Shown here: positions 1-7,813 of the stretch, one piece after another
Layout: each line of letters begins with the position of its first letter
Position numbering within the stretch: position 1 is the stretch's first letter
The notes under the pieces: model-generated
The model's input: the letters and a program-made list of their open reading frames with translations, nothing else
What the model was told of the DNA's origin: nothing
Database searches by the model: none
Translations under genes and position numbers: made by a program
NCBI GenBank assembly: GCA_013003425.1
Contig: JABDJB010000109.1
Coordinates: forward strand, 1 to 33,440
DNA length: 33,440 bases
Reading direction: 5' to 3'
Origin: Gammaproteobacteria bacterium
GTDB lineage: Bacteria > Pseudomonadota > Gammaproteobacteria > Steroidobacterales > JABDKV01

Positions 1-2339
1 CACGAATAATCTCGGTCTGACCCCGCCCCCGCCGACCCCGACCCCTTGCGGTCCGCCAGCAGCAATAGCGGCGGCAACAGCAGGAAGTCCACCAGCAGTG
101 CAAGGCCAATCGTAATTGCCAGAAGCATCCCGGTTTCCCGCGTTGGCGTGAAGTCCGAAAACAGCAGCAGGCCGAAGCCGGCAAAAAGAACAACCGATGT
201 AATGACCAGCGCCATGCCCACTACGCGGAATGCATAACGCACGCCGCCGGCAGGGTCCAGCGCGAGTTCACGGCGTGCGCGCCTGTACTTCGACATGAAA
301 TGCACGGTGTCATCCACGACAATTCCCAGGCTCATGCAGATAACTACTGACAGCGCGAGGTCGATGTACCCGGCCGTCATCCCCCACAGGCCGTAGGCGA
401 GCGTGGCCGGAGCCAGGTTTGGCAACAGGCTGATCAGACCCAGCCGCACCGATTGCAGCGCCACAATCATCAGCAGCGAGATCGCTGCAAGCGCCACCGC
501 AGTGCCGACCAGCAGGCCACGGATATTGCGATGCGTGATGTGGGCGAAGATCAGGTCCAGACCGGTACCTGGCCGTGCCTGCAATTGCGGTGCGTTGGTG
601 GCCAGCCAGGCAGTTGCACGGCGGTCGAGCTCCAGCAACTGCTCAGAGTCTCTCTTGCCAATGGCCACGGTCAGTCGCGTTGCCGAGCGATCCTGGTCTA
701 TCAGGTTGTCGATACTCTCACCCTGCGGCAGCGACAGCTCATACAGCAGCAGGAACTGGGCGATTTCCGCGCGCGTAGCCGGCAGCCGGTACTGGTCATC
801 CCGGTTACCTTGCAGCGCCCGGTTCAGCAACTTGAGTGTTGTATGCAGCCCCGCCGTGTGTGTAACCCCCGGTTGTTGCTCCAGCCAACCGGCAAAAGCA
901 TCGAGTTGCTGCACGAATGCCGCGTCGGTAATGCCATCCGGCTGTCCTGTCTCGAGGTCATAGTAGATACGATGGATGCCGCCGAGGCGGGCGTCGATCA
1001 GATCGATGGTGCGGCGGATTTCGTAGTGCTCGGTAAAGTACTCGTGCCAGTTTTCAGTCAGCTCATTGCGCGGGATGAATGCGGCAGCGGTGACAAGAAC
1101 CATGCTGCCAATCAGCAGCAGTGCCCGGCGATGGGCAATGATCCAGTCGGCCAGTATCGCGGCCGGCCGGCCACTGAAAAACAGCTGGGTGCCACGCGGT
1201 ACTGGCGCCAGCCGGATCGCTGCCGGAAGCAGAGTGAGGGAAAGGAAAAAAGCGATTACCACACCGCAGGCGACCATGTTGCCAAGGTCGCGATAAGGAG
1301 GTGAGTCACTGAAGTTGAGGCTCAGTACGCCAATGGCGGTGGTAATGGAGGTCATGAAGACCGGCCCCAGGTTTATGCGCAGCGATTCGGCGATGGCGTC
1401 CTCGCGATTATGGCCGCGATGAATTTCGATCAGGTAATTCGAGACGATGTGCACACAATCCGCTACCGCAATAGTCAGCACGATGCTGGGCACAAAACCG
1501 GCTGTGGGCGATAACGTGTACCCGAGCCAGCCAAACAGCCCCATCGTAGCGACTACGGTCAGGGTAATGACCATCATGATCAGCCCGGTGGCCCACAGGT
1601 TTCGCAGTAGTGCCAGTAATCCAAGGGTGATAACGAGATAGGTGAGGACGACCAGTGACGACAGGTCATCGCGTACTGCTTCACCGAGGGCAACGCTGTT
1701 GGTCGCCGAGCCGGCAAGCTGTATTTCGCCACACGGCCCGGCATCAGTAGCTGCGACCTGCTCACGGGCAGCGGAGACCGCCTCGTTGACGGCGTGATCA
1801 CGACCGGCAGGCAGTGCCAGCAAGGCAACAACACCGGTTACCGAACCATCGGCCGCCACCAGCGCATCACGCAGTGCCGGCTCGGCCGCAACAATTGCAG
1901 GAATGTCGGCCGCCAGTGCCGAAATTTCAGCGGGGTCTTCGATGATTGCCCGCGTGGTGATCGTGTGTTCATCCCCGCGGCTGTACTGGTAGTTGCTCAG
2001 AGACGATGCGCGAAACGCGTACGGTAATTGCCACGCCGCCTCAGTCAGGTCGTAGATCAGCTGCAGACAGGCAGGTTCGTATACGGATTTTTCTGCTTTT
2101 ACCAGGAAGAACACACTGTCATTGCGCCGGTACTTTTCCTCCAGTTCCTCCAGTGCTGCAAGCTGCGGGTTGTCTGCGGAAAAGTACACGCGCAGGTCAG
2201 TGGTAACTTCGAGCCGGAAGATACCCGTGCCGAGCAAGGTCGCTATCAGCAGCGTCAGCACAATGGTTAGGGCGGGGCGATCCGACACAGTCGGGCAGAC
2301 TCCTTGGGTATGCGCTCGTGCCCATGCCAGCAATAGCAT
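1..2339 (-). CDS. RND superfamily (MMPL-type) exporter, 3' end outside window
   Basis: Inner-membrane RND transporter of the MMPL/HAE-like predicted-exporter group; the substrate cannot be read from sequence. The frame is open from ATG 2339 down to base 1 (about 779 codons), and an in-frame TAG at 2346-2348 supports this start. The protein has the usual duplicated layout: an N-terminal TM helix, a periplasmic loop with RLEVTTDLRVYF, and a first TM block with the TM4-like motif VADCVHIVSNY. The sequence PVFMTSITTAIG, a second loop and a second TM block with VVDDTVHFMSKYR follow. The acidic residues in the two TM4-like motifs fit proton coupling known for the family. It is divergent from the flippase gene, with about 100 bp between. 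The last codons read into a GC-rich, low-complexity stretch (see findings), so the stop should lie just outside the window. Confidence 0.9.
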   Translation of the reverse strand, partial: MLLLAWARAHTQGVCPTVSDRPALTIVLTLLIATLLGTGIFRLEVTTDLRVYFSADNPQLAALEELEEKYRRNDSVFFLVKAEKSVYEPACLQLIYDLTEAAWQLPYAFRASSLSNYQYSRGDEHTITTRAIIEDPAEISALAADIPAIVAAEPALRDALVAADGSVTGVVALLALPAGRDHAVNEAVSAAREQVAATDAGPCGEIQLAGSATNSVALGEAVRDDLSSLVVLTYLVITLGLLALLRNLWATGLIMMVITLTVVATMGLFGWLGYTLSPTAGFVPSIVLTIAVADCVHIVSNYLIEIHRGHNREDAIAESLRINLGPVFMTSITTAIGVLSLNFSDSPPYRDLGNMVACGVVIAFFLSLTLLPAAIRLAPVPRGTQLFFSGRPAAILADWIIAHRRALLLIGSMVLVTAAAFIPRNELTENWHEYFTEHYEIRRTIDLIDARLGGIHRIYYDLETGQPDGITDAAFVQQLDAFAGWLEQQPGVTHTAGLHTTLKLLNRALQGNRDDQYRLPATRAEIAQFLLLYELSLPQGESIDNLIDQDRSATRLTVAIGKRDSEQLLELDRRATAWLATNAPQLQARPGTGLDLIFAHITHRNIRGLLVGTAVALAAISLLMIVALQSVRLGLISLLPNLAPATLAYGLWGMTAGYIDLALSVVICMSLGIVVDDTVHFMSKYRRARRELALDPAGGVRYAFRVVGMALVITSVVLFAGFGLLLFSDFTPTRETGMLLAITIGLALLVDFLLLPPLLLLADRKGSGSAGAGSDRDYS

Positions 2340-2438
2340 GAGCGGCTAGTTGTGAACCAATTCCACTGCCCGCCCGGTCGCTGCGGTACACTCGGTCGCT
2401 TCGCGCGATCCGATACGCGCCGGGGCAGTATCTTCCAA

Positions 2439-3920
2439 ATGGCCGACAGCGAAAGAACGAAAGTCAGGCAGGCAATGATAACGGGCGTGCGCTGGCTGGC
2501 AATGGCCCGCCTGCTTGCCCAGACATCGAGCTGGGTCATTACGTTTATCGTGATACGCCTGCTCAGCCCGACTGATTACGGTCTGCAGGCAATGGTCAGC
2601 GTGGTCTATACGCTGCTGCTACTCATTACATCATCGGGCTTTGATCGCGCGATTGCCCGCCAGAAAACCTTTGGCGACGCGGAGCTGCGACAGATGCTTG
2701 GTTTCAGCCTGCTGCTGAATACTCTTCTTTTGGCTGCCGTTTGGGCTGCAGCGCCGCTGGTGGCCACGTACTATCAGGAGCCGGCTGTAATTCCTGTCCT
2801 GCGTGCGTTGTCATTTGGTTTTCTGCTGAACGTGTTCAGCAAAATCCCGATTGGTCTGGCCTGGCGCAACCTGGATTACCGTACACATGCGCTGGCAAAG
2901 CTGAGCGGGACCATCACTGCAAGCCTGGCCACACTGCTGCTGGCGTTGCTTGGTGCCGGCGTCTGGGCCCTGATTATCGGTATGCTCGTGGGCCCCGCGA
3001 TCAGCGCCTTGTATCTGCAGTTCAGGACACGCTGGCTCGTGTTGCCGGATTTCACGTTCAATCGTGCCGCTTCCGCCATCCGGTACGCCTGGACAATCAG
3101 CCTCGGTTTTTTTGTCTGGATGCTCTCGTCGCGGCTGGATATTCTGCTGGGCGGGCGGCAGCTGGATGCTGCGGAGCTTGGCCTCTATGCTGTTGCGCTT
3201 CAGCTCTGCACACTACCGATGCGCAAGGTCGTGCCGCTTGCTCATGAGGTGCTGTACCCGGCCTACGCGCGACTGCAAAACGACAGCGCTGCAGTATCTG
3301 GCTATTTCCACAAGTCGCTGGCCAGTCTCAGCCTGCTGCTGTTCCCCGGTTTTTTCGGCCTGGCGGCCGTTAGTGCCTGGGCGGTACCGGTACTTTTTGG
3401 TGAGCGCTGGCTGGGCGCCGAGCACATTATTGCGATCGTGGCGCTGGCCATGCCATTCCGGGTCGTTACTGCGATGTGTAACCCGATGCTGCAAGCGACA
3501 GGTAATGCCGGTGTCTCGTTGTCTACCGGAATATTCGCTTCTGCCTTCACGGCGATCGCTTTATTGGTTGGATTGCAATGGGGGGTAACCGGCCTGGCCG
3601 CCGCCACCCTGGCAGCGGCCCCTGTCGTTATGTCAGTTGTAGTCTGGCAAACCCGGCAGTCCTCGGGGCTGTCATTCAGAACGCTGGGGGCCGGTATCGC
3701 GCCGCCACTGGTATTATCTGCGCTGATGGCGATAATAATATACCGCGTCGGTATCGCATTGACGTCGGAGCTCTCACTGGCGTTGGTCCTGATATTGCAG
3801 ATCATCGCCGGCATAATCATCTACTTCGCATTGGCGTATGTCTTTTCTCGCAATAACCTGGTGTCGACAGTCAGTATTATCCGCACCAGCCTGAACAGAC
3901 GCAGCCGTCGTTCCGAGTAA
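2439..3920 (+). CDS. Oligosaccharide/polysaccharide flippase family protein (Wzx/PST-like)
   Basis: Multi-pass membrane protein of the MATE-like polysaccharide transporter group (COG2244-type), expected to flip lipid-linked saccharide units across the inner membrane. The N-terminus (TGVRWLAMARLLAQTSSWVITF, then IRLLSPTDYGL) is typical. About 12-14 hydrophobic helices cover the whole length. An in-frame GTG at 2352 would add 29 residues rich in Cys, Pro and Gly that do not look like this family. I chose ATG 2439 (493 aa), which gives the usual length and a short hydrophilic N-terminus. GGGGCAG about 9 nt upstream is a weak ribosome site. The deacetylase gene starts 10 nt after the stop, so the two are probably one operon. 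With the O-ligase nearby this suits export of a repeat-unit polysaccharide; the exact sugar is unknown. Confidence 0.88.
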   Translation: MADSERTKVRQAMITGVRWLAMARLLAQTSSWVITFIVIRLLSPTDYGLQAMVSVVYTLLLLITSSGFDRAIARQKTFGDAELRQMLGFSLLLNTLLLAAVWAAAPLVATYYQEPAVIPVLRALSFGFLLNVFSKIPIGLAWRNLDYRTHALAKLSGTITASLATLLLALLGAGVWALIIGMLVGPAISALYLQFRTRWLVLPDFTFNRAASAIRYAWTISLGFFVWMLSSRLDILLGGRQLDAAELGLYAVALQLCTLPMRKVVPLAHEVLYPAYARLQNDSAAVSGYFHKSLASLSLLLFPGFFGLAAVSAWAVPVLFGERWLGAEHIIAIVALAMPFRVVTAMCNPMLQATGNAGVSLSTGIFASAFTAIALLVGLQWGVTGLAAATLAAAPVVMSVVVWQTRQSSGLSFRTLGAGIAPPLVLSALMAIIIYRVGIALTSELSLALVLILQIIAGIIIYFALAYVFSRNNLVSTVSIIRTSLNRRSRRSE

Positions 3921-3930
3921 TCACAAGGCA

Positions 3931-4866
3931 ATGAGTAAAAGCAACGGCCGCGCCAGAACGGCATTGAAAAAATGGGTAGACCTGCGCTCACCATCCGGTG
4001 ACGATGGCCGGCTGCTGATTATTAAGTATCACCGGGCCGAAAAGAGTGCGCATCAAGGTTCCGGCGGTCGCACGCTGGAGGAATTCGACGCGCAGATCGA
4101 GCTGCTGGGCAGCGTATTCAATACCCTGACCGTGGCCGATGCTGCGCAGCGCATCAGGACCGGAACACTGCCCGAGCGAGCCCTGTGCATTACATTCGAT
4201 GATGGCTACGCTGACAACTATGTAACTGCCCTGCCAATTCTGGAGCGGTATGGGCTCAAGGCTACTTTTTTTGTGCCCAGTGGGCTGATCGAACAGTCAA
4301 TCATGTGGAGCGACCAGATTGCCAACGCATTCGCCACAGCTGCTGAAGATGGTTTGCCACAGATGCGCAACTATCTTGCCGATGCCGGTATGCCGGTACG
4401 CTTTCCCGACCTGATGGCAAAACTGAAATACATGTCGGTCGATGCGCAGGAGACCATAGTTCGCGGCCTGTCAAAGTTCGGCAACATCGAGAGCGATTCG
4501 TGCCAGCTGATGAGTGCCGATCAGGTGCGTGGGCTGGTGGCTCGCGGTATGGAGGTCGGTGGGCACACCGTCAATCACACCATCCTGACAAATGCTTCGG
4601 ATGAGCTTGCGTATGACGAGATTAAAAACTGCAAGTTGCAGCTCGAGGTGATTATTGGCGAGCCGGTGCAGTCATTCGCTTACCCCAACGGGCGTCGTGA
4701 CCAGGATTACAGCGAGCGCGACGTCGGCATTGTACGTGACGCCGGATTCGCCGCCGCAGTCAACACCGAGTTCGGTCTTGCCCGCGGCGGCGATCATGTT
4801 TACGAACTGCCGCGCATTCCGCAGTATTTCATCACGCCATTACGCCTGTTCCGGGTGTATACCTGA
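3931..4866 (+). CDS. Polysaccharide deacetylase family protein (NodB domain)
   Basis: Predicted carbohydrate esterase 4 enzyme, removing N- or O-acetyl groups from a polysaccharide. The NodB motifs are visible in 311 aa. Motif 1 is TFDDG (residues 88-92, D90 catalytic base and D91 metal ligand). Motif 2 is H212-T-V-N-H216 (metal histidines). Motif 3 is represented by AYPNGR (250-255), a variant of RxxPY seen in polysaccharide-biosynthesis deacetylases. There is no clear signal peptide; the N-terminus is basic, so it may act in the cytoplasm or at the membrane. It starts 10 nt after the flippase stop (same operon) and ends 6 bp from the convergent lipoprotein gene, with no hairpin terminator seen in the gap. 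The substrate is probably the locus exopolysaccharide, by context only. Confidence 0.9.
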   Translation: MSKSNGRARTALKKWVDLRSPSGDDGRLLIIKYHRAEKSAHQGSGGRTLEEFDAQIELLGSVFNTLTVADAAQRIRTGTLPERALCITFDDGYADNYVTALPILERYGLKATFFVPSGLIEQSIMWSDQIANAFATAAEDGLPQMRNYLADAGMPVRFPDLMAKLKYMSVDAQETIVRGLSKFGNIESDSCQLMSADQVRGLVARGMEVGGHTVNHTILTNASDELAYDEIKNCKLQLEVIIGEPVQSFAYPNGRRDQDYSERDVGIVRDAGFAAAVNTEFGLARGGDHVYELPRIPQYFITPLRLFRVYT

Positions 4867-4872
4867 GCCGCA

Positions 4873-7479
4873 CTAGCGCGGCACGATAGCCCAGGACGGA
4901 TCTTCGTAAAAACGCGGCTGCCGCGGCGCGTTGACCAGCCGCTGCCATGCCAGCGTAGACCACGGCTGGTTAAATTCCACCGCGGCGGCGATTACCGGGC
5001 GCATCGTTGCCGGATAACCGGTGGGATGGTTCGGAAAGCCGGAAAAGTCCGCGGAGCTGGACAGGCTTGCCGCTGTAGCCATCGCGTCGGTGCCACACTC
5101 CAGCGTGCTGATTTCCTGCCAGTTGGAGTACGAATTCCTCAAGGTTTCGATCCACGACTCGGCCATGGTGCTGAACCAGAGGCTCGGACTGGCATCCGGT
5201 GCCACCCACTGTTTGCCAACGGTGGCGAGCTGCCAGCAATAGACGTCGTCCGTCATACGGTTTTTTACAAATTCGAGCTTCCATTCGAGCACCGGAAGGA
5301 CCTCGTCGAGACCTAAATGGCGACCGTAGTTGAGGGAAGCAGTAAAGAAATCGTCCTGCCACGGCGAGATATCAGACCTTGTTGCGGCGCCTGTCCTGAT
5401 CCAGTTGAGCTGGTTGCTTGACGGGTTGTCGACGTACTCGGTCATGTAAAAGGCAATGTTGTTGTCCAGCTGAGCCTGAAAGTAGTTTTTCAGAGGATGC
5501 GTGTCCGGGGTCACAAATACTGTCTGCAGCAAGGTTCGCATCGACCACGCCTGGCCGCGCACCTGCTGCCATTTGTAAAGGGCGCTGCTGTAGTTGCGAT
5601 TGCCGGCGGAGGTCTCGAACGAGTTCCAGTTGGTCCAGAAATGCAGCTCCTCCAGGAAATAGTGATCGCCACTTAGCAGGTAGGGAACGTAGGCCATCGA
5701 GGGCTGGTGAGCCGTATCGGGCTTCAGGTCAGTGCCGCAATTACTGCACGACGGGAGCGGGTTGCTCGGGTCGTTGTAAGTATTCGAATGCGTAGTCACT
5801 TCGGGATACGTTTCGAGTGATACCGGCAGGCGTGTTGCCCGGTCACGGAAATGAATTGGCCAGTGCGCGGCGGCGTTGCCGGTACCGAAGGTGGCGTCGG
5901 CTGCGCGCTGATCCATGGTGAGCAGATAACTCGCTGCCCAGCCCGGCAGGATGCCGATATCAGGCCGGCCACCGGCGTTGGTCATGACCTCGTTTGCCAT
6001 GCCGGCGCCCATCAGCGCATCACGCTGGATTCCGGTCCGGTTTCCTGTCGAGGCCATGCTGGAGGCCATGCCGGCCAGCGTTCCAGGTTCTACCGTCACG
6101 CTGCGGTCATAGTTCGGGACGCTGCCGGATTCGATCAGGTAGTCGACATCACGCTGCAGGAAAACGTCATGGTCGCTGCCGAACCAGAAAGTCTGGCGCC
6201 AGCGCGAGTGATGGTTGTGAGGAACCTGTTGAGCTGACATCAGCGTAGTGCTGCCGGCAGTGATTGAAGCTGTGTAGGTCTGGTTTGCGATGCCGGCAAC
6301 AAAGCTGGACGTATTCTCAACGATGACGTCGACACGGGTCGCTCCGGACTGATACTGACGCAGCTGGAACAGGGCTTCCAGCAGCGGATGCTCGGAATTG
6401 CTGCTGTTGAGGAATGGCGCCACATAGTGTGTTTCGGTTACGACGTCGCCCTCCAGCCAGTAGCTGGCAGTGCTTTGCGACATCGCCTGCTGCAGCGAGG
6501 CGGTGTATGTCTGGTTGGAAATGTTGATTGCAACGGTCGTGTTTTGTGCATCGGGAATGACCGTAGCCTCGACCGGTGGGGCCGGCTCATACTCTTCACA
6601 AGTCATCAGTTCCAGACGCAGCTGATCACCACCCTGCAGCTGGGGTACGACAGTTGACAGCACGGCATGTTTCAGTGAGCCATCCGCGTACCAGGCCTTA
6701 CTGTCGACCTGCAGCGGTACTGTATCGCCATTTTCCAGGCGGGCCGAAACGGTGAAGCCGGGTTGTACATGACCGGCGACAAACACCTGGCCAAATGTCA
6801 GCGGTACGTTTGATTCCAAAGTGGCATTGTTGATGATATCGACGTGGCTGATGACGGGCCCCTGACCGGGAGGCAGGGCTGTCACGCTTTTGCTGGCTGA
6901 CAATGTCTCGCCGTCACTGGCGGTGCCGACGAGGGACACGCTGTACTCACCGGTCTCGTCGGTAGTAAATTCGGCCGTTGCGCCGCTGGAAGTCAGCACG
7001 GCGTTGCTGGCGGGCGGGCTTGTTTCCAGAACCCAGTCATACGTCATTGAGCTGTCGGGGCTGTCGACCGCAAGCGTAACGACTTCGCCGGTGGAAACGT
7101 AATCCGGTGCGACTATGTCAACGTCGGGCGGCGGATCGCTTGGCGGCGGATCGCTCGGCGGCGGATCGCTTGGCGGTGGATCGCTCGGCGGCGGATCGCT
7201 CGGCGGCGGATCGCTCGGCGGCGGATCGCTCGGCGGCGGTAACACGGGACCGTCGTGCCCGTCGTCATCATCGTCTTCGCTCGGCGGCGGATCACTTTGT
7301 TCCTCCGGGGGCGGATTACTCTGATCCTCCGGCGGAGTGCTTGATGCGCTGGTCGGCGGCGGTGGTGCGTCCAGCGACTCGGTTTTGGGTTCGGTATCCC
7401 CGCTGCCGCAACCGGCCAGGAGGATGGTGAGTAGCAACGAAGTCATCGGTATGACTATGCCTGAGCTTGCCTGCTTCAT
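4873..7479 (-). CDS. Outer-envelope lipoprotein with PKD-like and RIFT-barrel (YetA/RGLX-like) regions
   Basis: An 867-residue predicted lipoprotein. A signal peptide ends in lipobox LAGC (C24). It is followed by an acidic/proline linker (about 24-119) with seven tandem PPPSD units. A PKD-like beta-sandwich (about 121-205) comes next. Then a segment reading PLTFGQVFVAGHVQPGF and WYADGSLKHAVLS resembles the N-terminal RIFT barrel of the YetA / exo-rhamnogalacturonan lyase (RGLX) group. The Trp-rich C-terminal half (DTAHQPSMAYVPYLLSGDHY) would suit an alpha/alpha toroid. A polysaccharide lyase or binding role is therefore plausible but unproven. I chose ATG 7479 because the signal peptide starts there, GGAG lies about 9 nt upstream, and the longer open frame (to 7680) runs through a riboswitch. 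Expression is probably controlled by cyclic di-GMP. It lies downstream of the O-ligase gene on the same strand, 334 bp away, with its own promoter. Confidence 0.85.
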   Translation of the reverse strand: MKQASSGIVIPMTSLLLTILLAGCGSGDTEPKTESLDAPPPPTSASSTPPEDQSNPPPEEQSDPPPSEDDDDDGHDGPVLPPPSDPPPSDPPPSDPPPSDPPPSDPPPSDPPPSDPPPDVDIVAPDYVSTGEVVTLAVDSPDSSMTYDWVLETSPPASNAVLTSSGATAEFTTDETGEYSVSLVGTASDGETLSASKSVTALPPGQGPVISHVDIINNATLESNVPLTFGQVFVAGHVQPGFTVSARLENGDTVPLQVDSKAWYADGSLKHAVLSTVVPQLQGGDQLRLELMTCEEYEPAPPVEATVIPDAQNTTVAINISNQTYTASLQQAMSQSTASYWLEGDVVTETHYVAPFLNSSNSEHPLLEALFQLRQYQSGATRVDVIVENTSSFVAGIANQTYTASITAGSTTLMSAQQVPHNHHSRWRQTFWFGSDHDVFLQRDVDYLIESGSVPNYDRSVTVEPGTLAGMASSMASTGNRTGIQRDALMGAGMANEVMTNAGGRPDIGILPGWAASYLLTMDQRAADATFGTGNAAAHWPIHFRDRATRLPVSLETYPEVTTHSNTYNDPSNPLPSCSNCGTDLKPDTAHQPSMAYVPYLLSGDHYFLEELHFWTNWNSFETSAGNRNYSSALYKWQQVRGQAWSMRTLLQTVFVTPDTHPLKNYFQAQLDNNIAFYMTEYVDNPSSNQLNWIRTGAATRSDISPWQDDFFTASLNYGRHLGLDEVLPVLEWKLEFVKNRMTDDVYCWQLATVGKQWVAPDASPSLWFSTMAESWIETLRNSYSNWQEISTLECGTDAMATAASLSSSADFSGFPNHPTGYPATMRPVIAAAVEFNQPWSTLAWQRLVNAPRQPRFYEDPSWAIVPR
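7126..7240 (-). repeat. 15-bp tandem repeat encoding PPPSD units
   Basis: Seven full 15-bp units plus a 10-base partial copy lie head to tail inside the lipoprotein gene. The + strand unit is GGCGGCGGATCGCTY with one base of phase; units differ mainly at the C/T after GCT, and one unit has GGTGGA. They encode the Pro-Ser-Asp spacer between the lipid anchor and the folded domains. Such arrays change copy number by slippage, so linker length may vary between strains. Confidence 0.95.
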
Positions 7480-7490
7480 GTGAACGGTCT

Positions 7491-7547
7491 CCGAGCCGAT
7501 CTGAAATTTATCCGACGAACAGGCGACGTCGGTGCAAAGACTCGGTG
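7491..7547 (-). promoter_or_regulatory. Candidate riboswitch expression platform masking the Shine-Dalgarno region
   Basis: Between aptamer and start codon, CCGAGTC (7545-7539) can pair with GGCTCGG (7497-7491). That segment overlaps the 5' part of the GGAG ribosome site at 7493-7490. A second hairpin, CCGACG/CGTCGG (7532-7527 with 7517-7512), would sit inside the loop. No T-run follows either stem, so translational rather than terminator control is more likely. Pairing is inferred by eye and no folding was run. Confidence 0.4.
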
Positions 7548-7584
7548 GGGGAATACTTGGCAAAATCGATACGGGATCGCATTC

Positions 7585-7670
7585 TGCTTCGGCAACCCCG
7601 CTGTCATAGGCAACTGCCCTTAGACCGGTAGCTTTGCGCCCCTGCCTTTCGGACAGGTTCGCCTTTATCG
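7585..7670 (-). ncRNA. Cyclic di-GMP-I (GEMM) riboswitch aptamer
   Basis: On the minus strand the 334-bp gap upstream of the lipoprotein holds the hallmark GEMM-I blocks in order. These are AAAGGCGAACC (5' side of P1), a P2 hairpin closed by a GNRA loop (CCTGTCC-GAAA-GGCAGG), the invariant core CGCAAAGC, the P3 entry CCGGTCTAAGG carrying the tetraloop-receptor-like CTAA, then GACAGCGGGGTTGCCGAAGC closing P1. This is the Rfam cyclic-di-GMP-I pattern. It is oriented with, and 106 nt upstream of, the lipoprotein ATG. Known class members turn transcription or translation on or off in response to c-di-GMP; which direction applies here cannot be read with certainty. No protein starts inside it. Confidence 0.95.
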
Positions 7671-7679
7671 TCGGATGCA

Positions 7680-7708
7680 TTTCTAACAGATCGGGGCCGA
7701 CTCGTCAA
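7680..7708 (-). promoter_or_regulatory. Promoter of the riboswitch-lipoprotein transcript
   Basis: On the minus strand, -35 TTGACG (7708-7703) and -10 TAGAAA (7685-7680) are separated by exactly 17 nt. A TG dinucleotide one base before the -10 makes it an extended -10. Transcription would begin near 7673, only a few bases before the aptamer, which is the expected geometry for a riboswitch leader. Confidence 0.7.
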
Positions 7709-7763
7709 AGACTTTGGTCAGCGGTTATGAGTTTAAAGATGAGGCGACATAATTCTCGGTAAT

Positions 7764-7785
7764 AACGGGTTGGTTTGCAACCGTT
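7764..7785. terminator. Weak hairpin between O-ligase and lipoprotein leader
   Basis: AACGG-TTG and CAA-CCGTT arms form an imperfect hairpin with one bulged base about 30 bp after the O-ligase stop. On the minus strand it is followed by ATTA only, while on the plus strand TTTTATT follows. It may weakly end the O-ligase transcript; evidence is thin. Confidence 0.3.
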
Positions 7786-7813
7786 TTATTGTCCAAAGCG
7801 CAGCTGAGAAGCC

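Noticed and set aside
453-1304. Long plus-strand open frame (283 codons) opposite the exporter
   Set aside because: The opposite strand encodes a clear RND transporter across the whole stretch; this frame is rich in Gln/Arg/Cys with no domain, a shadow of GC-rich coding.
7126-7240. CRISPR-like array
   Set aside because: Units are 15 bp, contiguous, without spacers, and in frame with a proline linker.
7480-7680. N-terminal extension of the lipoprotein to 7680
   Set aside because: It translates the riboswitch and would bury the signal peptide; ATG 7479 has a ribosome site and lipobox at the right distance.
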